Assembly: GCA_037951165.1 (NCBI GenBank)
Contig: JBBDHG010000187.1
Span: forward strand, 2,425,501-2,489,500
DNA: 64,000 nucleotides
Source: Lophius americanus
Taxonomy: Eukaryota; Chordata; Actinopteri; Lophiiformes; Lophiidae
Reading direction: 5' to 3'
Shown here: positions 47,810 through 59,800 of the stretch, piece by piece
How the letters are laid out: every line of letters begins with the position of its first letter
How positions within the stretch are numbered: the first letter of the stretch is position 1
Notes under the pieces: model-generated
The model's database searches: none
Seen by the model: only the letters and a program-made list of their open reading frames with translations
Told to the model about the DNA's origin: nothing
Made by a program: the position numbers and the translations under genes

Positions 47810-50800
47810 GTGAGTGACAGGCGTGTCTTGGGGTTGTTTCGCCGTTAGTACCGGGGAACAGCTGATCCACACATTAGCTGCGATGACCAGAAGCGATCTG
47901 TGTAGCTTAGCCCAAATCTAAAGTCATCTGAAGGAGTCTTGTTGTGGGAAGAGGGGTGTTGTTTGGGAAGTCCAGTAGGCGATGCCATGACTGTGTTATC
48001 ATAGGAAGCATGCGTTGTCATGCAACCAGAAAAAGGTCCCCTCTCTCTGTCAATTATCTCAAGCTTTACTTCCAGTTTCTGAGGCCTCTAAGTCTCAGCC
48101 CCTTAGCTGTCAAGTCCCTGATCATCTGTTGGACCGTTTTGGTTTTGTTGCATGCCAGATTGCTTGAATTTACATGGCAGTCGTGGCTAGAGATCGGTTT
48201 TTGCTGTAAAATGAAAGTTGTTTGTCCTCTTTCGAACATTCATGTGGGAGAGGTAGTCATGGTTATATGCCTCGTCTGAATTGCCTAAAAGCACAGCGGT
48301 TGGCTCACAGCCACAAGTGCTTTGCTGCAGTACCGAGTGAAGAAGGCAAAAGAACAAGACTGCCATCTCACCATATTCAAATAATTGCTAGGATTATAAG
48401 CAAATGGTATTTATAAGTGGTGGACAGAGTACTCAGGTCCTTGTACTTCAATATAATTAGTTATATCACACAGTAATAATATGCCACTACCACTTAAAGT
48501 CCTCCTTTCAAATCGTACTTAATGCTGTATTAATAAGTAGTCCTATGTTACTGCTGTTGATTTTAAAGGTTTTGGTCATTTCAACTACATTATATGCTAT
48601 GAAATAGTTATATCTATATGGGTAGCCTGTTTTCATTTTCAAAATAATCCACATTATTTTAAAATTGTATAGTTAACTGAGGCATTCTGAGAATGTTCTC
48701 AACCCGTACAAAACATTTAAAAAAATTAAAAAATCCACATATTGGAGATACATGTTTTCTTCGTGCAGTAACGATGTTGAGTAAATATACTTCAGTAATG
48801 TCCACCACTACTATTAATTATATAAAAGATTCACATACAGATGGCCTTTTGGTATCATAGTGGTCTGATTATAATCAGAATTACCATGACAGCATGTATG
48901 TCCCTATCCCTCTCCCCTTCTTTCACTGCCCCAGTACATTGTTCTTGTATTGTTTCCCCCAGCACTTATCATTTATGGTGTTCTAAGAGAAGCTTTAGAA
49001 ATGTTTGATTAGATTTGTGGTGCTATCTGAATCTCTCATCAAAACTCAAGGAAATCCCTTGAAGAGCCAGAGTTGGGTACAAAGATAACCCTTTGTTACT
49101 CGGCTCATATCATGAGTTTAAGTTCTGCCTGGTAGGCCGGGAAATGGCCTACAGACTAGATGTGAATATAATGATGGGTCATTCTTAGACAATGGGCCTC
49201 TTATAAGGAAAAGTTTGTCTGATCTTATATGATAATTACATTTTAATAAACAACATTTGGGTGTAGCTCAAAATGCAGTTTTATGACTGAGGCTGAAACA
49301 ACTGCAACAATAGGTCATGTTTGGTGGAAAGCCAGCTCAGAGCAGAGTCCCCATAGCTGCTGCTAGCTGCAGTGTGTCTGAGCCATCGGTCACCATCAGA
49401 CAATGCTCACGGAGGTTCTGCAGAGAAGTCTCCTTATGCCCAGGATGTTGGTCTGCCCTCTGGGTCAGATCGGTATCTGGGATTACCGTAGAGTGCCAAA
49501 CTCTTGCCAGCTCCTGTCATAGAAACCTGTAATCCCTGTATTAGCATCAGACCGGATTTAAAACGCTCCTGCTTTTCTCAAGCCTATCAATAGATGCTTG
49601 TAGCTTTCCTGGTCTACACATGTGGACATGACACACACTGTTGTTTCAAGCGCTTGTGTATGAAGTGTTAGGTGTGGTAGCAGTAGATTTACTATTTGCA
49701 GTACCAAAGTCAATGACAAAAGTCATGTTGATAAACACCAAAAATGTGCTTGCTTGTGTTTCTCTGGAAGAACCCCCTGCTTTCATCATGAAAGGCTTCT
49801 ACTATGACTGCAACAGACTCGACCGCTGCTGACTCAGATTTGTCTTCTGATTTGAAACCCTTCTCTTCTCTTCTCTTCTCTTCTAGCACACATCTCTACT
49901 ACTTTCTAAAATACCAAAAACATTATAGACACTCTTAGCAGACTCTTTTGTTTTTACATGATTATTTGAGTCTCATAAGAGTTTGGGAGTTCTGCAGTAT
50001 AGAGCTGACAAAGCACCGAACCCAATTACTTTTTCCAGATGAGTGGAGCAAATTCATTTTTTTTTTCAAATGGAGATTCATTTTTGCTGCAGTTTAAATA
50101 ACTGACATGTCACAAGCAATATTTCATTTTTAGGATTAAATAGAAGATATTTAATTCAATGTTTCTGTCTTCGGGGGGATTAAAGTCATTTGACAGACTG
50201 TAGGGGGAAGGAGTATTCAGTGTCTGCACTAAATAGCATGAGAAATACTTGGGGGGAGATTGGTCAAGTGCTCAAATGTGACTTTATGCCCGCATGCAAA
50301 AATGTACTGATACATTTAAATCAAACTCCAAAATGTCAGCCTACTGGCCACGGGGTATGTGGTAATCTTTTTCATGTTTATTATATTTCGGGGGGGGGGG
50401 GGGGGATTGTTTCAGAAAATATTGTTTGACAAGGATGATTTTATATGTTCTTGCTGAAAAATAATGAATACAATTTTCACAACTTTGATAATCAGGTACT
50501 GAATGTCAGTGTACGTAGTCCAGATAAAAGTGTGAAACAGGCATAATGACTTTTAGCTATGTTCTTCTTTTGAGGCCTATGCTCTGAAGATAATCACAAT
50601 ATAAATAGATGTGTGAAATATTGATTACTCTTTATTTTACTCTTAAAATTGTATTATTGATTCATTCACCGCTGTACATACTGTATGTTTTCAGGGAATT
50701 TCTGTCACTACTGTCTACAATTCAAGAAAGAGAGAGGTGAAGTCTGTGGTTTTGCCACCTGATGGTTCATCAGATTCAGAGAAGGTAGCCAGTGAGGAAG

Positions 50801-53800
50801 ACGAGGAAGATGAGCTGTATACACAGGGCCAGTGTGAGGATGGTTACAGCCGCAGTGAGACTTTAACTGGTAGCTCTAGTGATGAGGCAGGGAAGGGAGC
50901 CAACCACAATAAAAGAGGGCAGATGTTCAGGTAATGATAAGAGGAGTATCCAAAATTGTTTAAAAAGGGAAAGCTGTATTTATTTTTCTGTACACCCTGC
51001 ATGTGTCCTCAATGATACATGATTTATAGTGTGGTGACGCGTGTAAGGATGAGGCCTTGTATTGTCACTGGTCAAAAGGTCGCGACTGTTTCCTGTGTTC
51101 CCATTGCTGATCAGATACTTGCTCCTGTAGGAACTCCACAGGGAGATTTTAGTATCGGAACAGAAATAAGATGTGTCGTATATAAATGTAAGTTGCTTGT
51201 TGTTTATTCAATCAAATTTATCAAATTGTGTTTATCTAGCCTACATACATTAAAAAATAGCAATTAATTAAGTAATTATTTTTGCTTGCCCATTTAAAGG
51301 TTTAACTTAAATATTTCATAAATATAGTTAAAGAATTCATATGAAATTTTTCTGAATTAAAATAAATAGTGATGTTCAGAATCTGCAAGCAAATGTTTTT
51401 TTGTTTTTTGTCTATAATTGCTACTGCAGCGTTCAAATAAACACAGGCCAACACTTGTTACTCCCTCAATCTCATTTCCTATAAGAGCCGCTGGCTCACA
51501 TCCCATATTAGATGTTAGTTGTCACAGTTGATCATCTTTTGAGCGATAACAGTTCATTCTTGTGTAATGATGCCTGTGTCACCTGCAATATACCATCTTT
51601 AATTGTGTATCCTTTTTTTGTTGTCCCAGGTTGTATGAGGCCAAACTGAACAGCCCCCTGCAGAAAACTTTGAGTCCTATTGTGTGGTGCCGCCAAGCTC
51701 TTGACAACCCCAGTCCTGAGATGGAATCAGCCAAGCGCTCCCTCATCCACAGACTGGATCTCACCCTGTCAGGTAAACACGGGCATTGAACGCATTGCAC
51801 ACTATATTGACTTAGCGGCTGCAACAGTATTAACAGAAGCAACATTCTATTCCTCCATATTTTAAGATGTTAGAGCTCAGTTACAGAATAACACCACTGC
51901 TGGGCTGGGCTGGATCAGGAAGGTTGTATTTGTTGGTTGTGAATTTAGTTTTTTTAAGTATATGCAGACCACATCATTTAACATAAATAACAATAGTGTA
52001 ATCTCATGTAATGGCATTAGTGAGGTAGCTTTCCTCTTTACCACTGTGTATAAGTCAGTCAGACCATAATGAAAGGAGCAAATCATGGCAGGGTGTGTTC
52101 CTGCAATTTTGACATCCACCATAGTGCTTCAGGTATGTTTGTAGCCAAACCTCTAGTTATAAAGGCCAACAGTCGAACATGACTTATAATAATATTATGA
52201 GGCCCGTATAATGCTTTCCTCTAAAAATTATAATGTAGTTATAAGTGACGTTGACAGATGTTACAATATACAAAATAAACAATTACATTTTTCATTCAAT
52301 AATTGAATGTGACTGAAGGTTATCTGTATCATCACAGATATTCTTTGTTATGGTTTTTACAAGTCGGTGCTTAATGCGTGTGGAAAATCTCCCACCAGAC
52401 CCTGATGCTGCTGCGTCAGACGTCAGGCTTCTTTTGCTTGTGGAACATTCTGCGAGTTTTAAAATCACTCTGAGGAGTTTGATTATGCTATTGTTGGTTT
52501 GTTTTGTGTTTATACGGAAATATGGTAACAGTAAGTTTTCTTTTTTTGAGAAAAGGCTAGTAGTGAAATTGGCCGGAACTAATATAAGTTTATTTGGGTT
52601 GGACTGTTGCCAAAGCACAAAGTGTTCATCAGTTCCAGGGACATGCTCCGTTACCATCTTAACTGTCATATTGTTGACTGTTGTAAGGGATTGTCCTATA
52701 GTATAGTATATTTAGTACACGACGTATACCAGAGGCCCTCAATAGGCGGCCCGTTGTCCCCATAAGGCCCGCGAGCCGCCTATCTGCGGACCCTGAGCTG
52801 ACCGTGTGACAGGTGGATTTACATGGACAGCCTAATTCTGATTAGATTCGGAAAAGACGTGTAATTGGAAAGAAAATGCTGCATGTAAACACCCCTTTCC
52901 GAATGGAACGAACCTTTCAGAATTAGATTTCATTCCTTTGCAAGGAGGTAGTCAAAATCCTTTCGGAAAGCCTTTCCAATATTTTTTTCAGCGCTGCGAC
53001 GCATTTTAAATAAGGCAACTTCAAAACACTACGGGTCTACATCGAAGAGTGATTTATTCATTGCAAATTTGAAATATTTTAACATATTTGGACTGTAAAA
53101 TGGGCGAAAAGTTACTTCCGCGCATGCCCTCATTGTTGTATTCCTCTTCTGAGCGCTAGTTGGCGGTCAGCACCCAACTCACCGAAGCATTATCGCCACC
53201 TTATGAACGGAAGTGTGGCCTGTGCATGTATGAAAGTGTTTCCGATTAGATGAGTCCATGCATGTAAACCAGGGGTCGGAAAAGATCACAGGTCAGTTAA
53301 ACAGGCGACCGACATTGCAATTCGGAAGGGTTTAGTTCGGAGAGGAGAAAAGTGTCCCATGTTTGGTCAGCACGTGTAAATGGGCTGTCATCTCCATGCC
53401 AACGATGCACTGTTGGCTTTTACTACACGCTGTAGCGTGTAAATAGCATTGTGGAATTTATATTATAACTGCAAAAATGCTGGCTGGATTAGGTATGCGC
53501 TGTAAATGTGATTGTTATTCTTATTACCAAGAGCCTTTATTAATGTGAACCTCTATTCCAGTGTTTCGATTTTGGAACCTGAAGAAAATAGAAAAAGCTC
53601 TTTATTGTTTTTATTTATTTCTCCACCTACTATTCATACCACACACAATACAAACAAGCACAGACTGATGTATCCTCCGTCAGACTCGTTCCCTTATTCA
53701 GTGGAGCTTCTTCAATTCTTGAGGGCACATGAATTACACGGATGTTTGTGTATGGCCCTTTGTGCTGGGCAAAGGGTTTATTAGAATACGTGTTTCCCTT

Positions 53801-56800
53801 CATAGAGTGCTGATGGTATAAAGGTGATGTGTTGCTCCTTTAAAGAAAGGATACATTACTCTTCTTTTTTACTTATCCACAGGGTCGAACTGTAATTGAT
53901 TTGTTCCATATGATACGGTGCTTAGGTATGGTGTTTCCTGTCTCTAGTATTTCCTCCTTTTTTCCTCAAGACTCACAGTGAAGCTGGTTCATGTAGAAGG
54001 AACAAATAGCACCAGAGTGAATGTAAACTGGTTTAAAATAAAAGCCTGGAAATTCTATTCATTCACTCTCCTGTCACAGAACAATGTTCACCAGGAAATC
54101 ATCGCTGCTCAAATTTTGATACAGTATTATTCATAAATAAACCATAAAATAATATACTATTTCACAGGTCTATCTTATGTTTAGTTTCGGATATGTCTGT
54201 TATCTGAGCCTTTGACAGCCACTAATTATAGTCCTGAGTGACGAGGACCAGCCTTTAATGCTTGCAGTTAAACTGAGAGGGGTCGCTTCCATTTTAACAG
54301 TGGTATGCCCACGTGACAGATTGAGCAAGAGGCTTCTGTGATCTCCTCAGGTCTGTTGTGCAATAAAGTTGATGGCAACTGGACACACAGCCCCCTTCTC
54401 ACCCAAGAATACTGACAGTTGTTAATAGTTACTGTTTATCGCTTTGTGGCTCCAACCTGCACTGCTAATATATGATTATCAACAGGTAAAGAGGTAAAAC
54501 ACATGCGGACTCGGCTATTAGAGCTGTTGAAGCTACCTTCTTGATAGATGGTAGATTTGATTGAAATCAGAAATTTACAATTTAGCTTCAGGCATGTCAA
54601 GTAATAAGGATTATTGGAGTTCAGAGTCCTCAAATAAATTCAATCGATTTATTAGAGAAAATGACAGTGGCTGCCTTTGTTGTCGATGGAATAAAAAGAC
54701 TTATTATGGTACAGTGAAAATACCACACAAGATCGTCGAATGGCTAGAAGTCAAATTTAATGCAAGCAACAGGAATTCAACTTCCATAAATTCTCCTTTA
54801 TTTGACAATTTAGTCAGAATTTTTTTTTCCATTCAAACTTGTCAGAATTTCTGATTCTGTAAAAAAAACTAAAAACTTCCAGTCTTACAGATGAATTTCC
54901 GATGAAGTTGAGTTCTGTGTTTACAGATTTGGCTTGTTTCTCATGTAAACACAAAGTTTGTCTTCAGACGTGTGCATATGTAGCCTTAGAGGACCTGCAG
55001 TGAACAAAGTGTGTTTAATCTGTCTACCAGTTGACTAATACCACAAATTAGAATCCACTGGAGGGTTAGAGGAAGTGTAATGGTGGTGATATCATCACTT
55101 TTAGGGTTGATGAGGAATAACGTCATCCCTCCTGGGCCTGAAAGTATCGCCTTCCAGTGGTACACTCCACGCCTCACTTCTCTCCACTGTTGGCAATGAT
55201 GTGGTCACCCCCTCCACAGACGCACGCACAACACCAGACAAATCAGCCAAGATGTGGGTAAAACATTTAAATCAAACAAATTAAAACATAATGGCTGGAC
55301 AGTTTTAGAGATTTTTATTTATTTATTATTTGTTTTGCATATTAGCAAATCTTAATCACTTTTTTTTTATTGAAAGAGGGACTAACCAAACTCCCTCATG
55401 GCTCCTGCTTACTCTCTCAGACACCCGGTCTAAGTGGGGCGTGGAAACCCTGCTGAAATTCTGCTGATTCGAGTTTATGTCTAAGGAGCCACAAAGGGAA
55501 AAAAATCTTCTCTATACTTCAGGCAAATTAAATACAAAAGAAGCAACTTCCTAATCTCCTTTGTACCTGTTTCAACGCTGCCACATATGAAGCGAGCACA
55601 TGCCTATACTGTATGTGCCCTTCACACTTTTTAATCTCAGTTTCTGTTGCGTTTATAGTGACAAAGCCTTTTGTTTGTGCACGCCCAGTTAAAACCCTGC
55701 ATGGCATTCCTCGGCTACGTAAGCAGCAGGGAGGAGACGGCTCTACTGGTCTTCTTCAGTCCAGATATAAACATTCACAGCATGTGCTGCCTGGGCAACA
55801 CTTTTTCCCATAATACCTCTCTGACAGCTGCCCTCAACTGTATGAACAAACAGTTGACCTGAGAGGTCCCATGGCCGACCTTCTGTTCTCCTGCACATAA
55901 AACCCTTTGATTCCTCTTGAACCTTTGTTCACCTCCAGTTTGCATGTCTCTGCCAGTTTAATCACATTTCTGTCTGCGGTGATATGTTCACAAACGCTCT
56001 TTCTAAGACATCCGTTCTTTCCTTTTTCTATCTCCCTGCCAAATGTGTTCTTCCATTACTTACTCACCACTGCAGCCCTCCAGGCCTCCATTTCCTATCA
56101 GGCTCTTCTCGTGTGCTGTTGACTGCATTCTTTTGGAAACTGCCCTCGAGTTTCCACAGATGCAAAGGACGAGACGGAAAATTCTTTTCAAGATAAATGA
56201 ACGTGGCATCAATCACATCGAGCACAAGCATCAGTTGTTCTCTTGTGTTCAGACTCTCTGTCTTGTTTTAGGACATCAGGTTTTTGGCACACTCTATTTT
56301 GGTTTCGTCCCTGAGCTGCAGATACTTTTAGAATGGTCTGTGGCTCGTTCTAGTGACATTGTGCTGCTGGGGTCGCCATGAAGCTGGAATCATGACTGCT
56401 CATTACTTTTTAGCTCAGACTCTAAGCCAGTGTTTGTTTTAGCTGCACACAGTGGAGGATGGTAATAAAATGTTTACAGTGATAGTGGAGGTCAGGTTCA
56501 GTTTGAAACAAAGCATCCATTATTGTTAAAGTGCAGAGCATTATAGATGGACACGATGCTGACACGATGACATTCCTCCATAGATGATGTACACATGTGG
56601 AAGGCAGCAGAGTGAACATGATGGTGCTTTCCTAAATAATGGAGGAGGACAGAGTGCAGATGGAGACAGAGGATGGAGGAAGTGGGAGTTCCCACCCAGC
56701 CAGTGAAAAGGAGTGAGAAACAGGGTTGAGGAAAGGTGTGGCCAGAACCTTCCATATAACCACATCGGACAAACTGTCTATCCACAGCTAGTTTCATGAG

Positions 56801-59800
56801 CGGGACAAGGGACTGAGCAGAGCGGAGCCTCTGACTGCTGCCTCCACAGTGGAGTGCATTGTGCTCTTTCCGTACGGATTGAATGGGATGTATTGTTAAG
56901 TTGTTATCCCCACTGATGATGCAGGAACTCCATCAGGCTCACAATCAGCATATGGGTTAAGAGACTCCACCAGACGGCCTGAAGCACACTATGGGGCTTT
57001 CATAAACATGCTAGCTATGTACAGGCACTGCTCGTGTTGTAGTTCAATGAACATTGGGGAACAGAAAATTGCCTTACAGCCATAACATTATAACCATTTA
57101 AAATTGAAGTCAAAATAACATAATTATTATCTCATTGCTATGGCACCTGTCAGTGGATGGGGTATATACAACATATTCCTATCCCACAGTACAGCTACTG
57201 TATCACAACTTGCTGATAAAGTTAATGCTGGTTCTGATAATATAAAACAAAAAAAAGGTAGTAAAACACAGCCAGTATCACAGTTGAGTTGTTTTGGTGG
57301 CAAAAAGGGGACCAACACATTATTGTGGATTTAATGTTTTGGCTGATAGTTGTATTTGAACGTACGGGCCAGACAGACAATGAATCTTATCTTTCAGTAA
57401 TATATTTTTCGCAACAAATACAGCATCTTCTACATCTCACAAATACTTGTGATGAACGATTGAAGTGTTATCTTCACAGTCATGTTTTTATTTTGACTCC
57501 AGCAGCTGTGGCCAGGCGGTTAAAGGTCAGTGAATGTCCTGAGCTGGTGGGTCCACAGCAAGTTAGTTTTTTTGAGGGGGAGGTATTATCGGTTTTGACC
57601 GCAACTTTTTTTGCTTTAAATTTTAACAAATCTCTTCCTCCCAAGTCATCAGGTTCTTCTTTATCATTTAGCTTAACCCCCACTGACTGGGTTAATGTTC
57701 GACTTTTTGGCCACTTAATGATTCTTGACTTTAAATCAATAGATGCTAATTGAAAAGTGAAGCGCCTGAAGAGTTTGACACTCTAAAGGCCAATTTAATT
57801 CTCTTTCAGAGCAGAACAGGTTTAAACACATGACAGTATCGGTGGATACCATTCATTTGTTAATCTTCTGTAACAGCTTATTCTTTCCAGATTCATGGGT
57901 GGGCTGGTGCCTAGCAGAATTTTCAAGTTCTCCACAGGGCCCACACACAGAGTACAACCATTCATGCGCACATTCACACCTCGAGGTAATATAGAGTCAC
58001 CAGTCCACCTGGACTGTTTGTTTTTGGACTGTGGGAGGAAGCTGGGGTACCTGAAAGTAACCCACGCAAACACAGGCTAAGTCTAATAAGAAACTGTCAA
58101 GCTGTCATCAAACTCTGCAAAACTATGCGGAAATAGTGAGAAATATGATATTTCCGTATCAGTGCAATTCCTACAATTATATCCAGTGTCTGAATTCAGT
58201 TCAATGTTATACATGCTTTATAGGTGCTCTTAAGTTGCTGTTTCTCCAATTTGCCCTTTTAAACATTGTCAGGCACATTTGACTTCATGAAATTTCATGA
58301 AAATTTACTCACATTAACCTATTTGGGACATAACCTCCCAAAAAATGCTGTAGTTCCAGCTCTGTGGTGATTATGATCTTTCTTAAGAAAATTTGGTCTG
58401 ACTGAACTGATCTCTGACTCTACAGCCAACAAGCGCAGGAGCCTGTATGGAAGTCCCTACAACCAGCAGAGTTATGGTAGTCCCTATAGCACAAACGCAG
58501 CCAACAGCCCTTACAGCAGTGGCTTCAACTCTCCCTCCTCCACCCCTAGCAGAGTCCCCGTCGTCAGACAGCAACTCATGCCTTTGAACGCAGGTAAGGG
58601 CCTTGCCATGTTCCACCAGCCCTCACAGAATGTCTGCTGTCGTTGACTATGACTCACTGAATGGTTCACTGATAATCCTTGGCAGCACAACAGCGAAACA
58701 CAGCATCAGAGAGGAATCCTCCCGCATTGAGCCCACAGTCATCCGTAGACAGCGAGCTGAGCACCTCAGAGATGGATGAAGACTCAGTGGGCTCCTCGAC
58801 CACATACAAACTGAATGATGTCACTGATGTACAGATCCTGGCACGCATGCAGGAAGAGAGTAAGTGTCTGTGCTATTACCATCTCCTCTGGTACTGTTTG
58901 GGTTTCTGTGACCAAATTGGTTTTTGATTTTGTGTCATGGTTCTATGTTTGTCAGGTTTGAGACAAGATTACGCTGCAACAGCATCCAGGCGGAGCTCAG
59001 GTTCATCCTGCCACTCGCTGCGACGCAGCACCTTTAGCGATCAGGAGTTAGACGCACACAGTCTGGAGGACGAAGAGGAGGCAGTGCACCCAGCCTTCTA
59101 CCTGCCCTCCAACCGTTTCAGCCCTTCCCCTCGACACTCTCCTCGCGCCTCCCCCAGGAATTCCCCCCGCTCTCGGTCCCCTGCCCGCTCCATCGAATAC
59201 CCCCACAGTCGCAGCTCACCTCAGCCCGTCATCAGCCGTCTGCAGCAGCCTCGTCACTCGCTGCAGGGCCACGGGCACGACCTGCAGACCAACGTGGTGA
59301 AGAACGAAGGTGAGCTGAGCCAGCAGAGGTGGACGACATGTTTAACATATTACCTGAACTAACTGGCAGCTGTTGCTGCTCTTACAGAAAAGATGCGACG
59401 CAGTCTTCCCAACCTCACACGCTCGTCAGTGGCGACGGCCCAGAGTCAGGAGCCCGTCAAAAACAGCCGCAGCTGCGAGTCTAACCTGCAAGTGACAAAC
59501 GGCTCTCCTCGGCACCAGACTCAGTCTGCCAGTGAGTATTATGTGATTGAATTGAACATTTCAGTACAAAACTGTATGTGAATATTTATTTACTGACATC
59601 ACTCATATTATATAATATTAGTCAGAATCTTGACAGGATGTGTAATTTTAATGACTGCTGCTTTGTAATGCCATGGCTTTGGTGTTTGATGATCCGCATT
59701 CCTTGATCCTGTAATATCTATAATTAACACACACACCTGTACCCCCTCTAATGTTGGCATGACTTTTTCTTCAGAGTAAAAAACTGTCTGCACAATTAAG

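Larger units (their letters stand above)
47810..51629 (+). other. slain2: slain2 intron 1
   Basis: 3.8 kb. Holds a hAT-like MITE (48416-48810), a TTCTC pentamer run (about 49860-49885), a G16 tract (50390-50405) and the exon-like acidic ORF (50695-50930). The remainder is AT-rich with nothing recognised. Confidence 0.7.
51773..58425 (+). other. slain2: slain2 intron 2 (6.65 kb)
   Basis: Contains a 584-bp inverted-repeat element (52807-53390) preceded by a GC-rich rggcggcccg-type fragment (about 52730-52790), a deleted Tc1-like element (57071-57354) and a teleost repeat copy (57922-58078). 53400-57070 shows no gene, RNA or repeat that I recognise. Confidence 0.65.
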
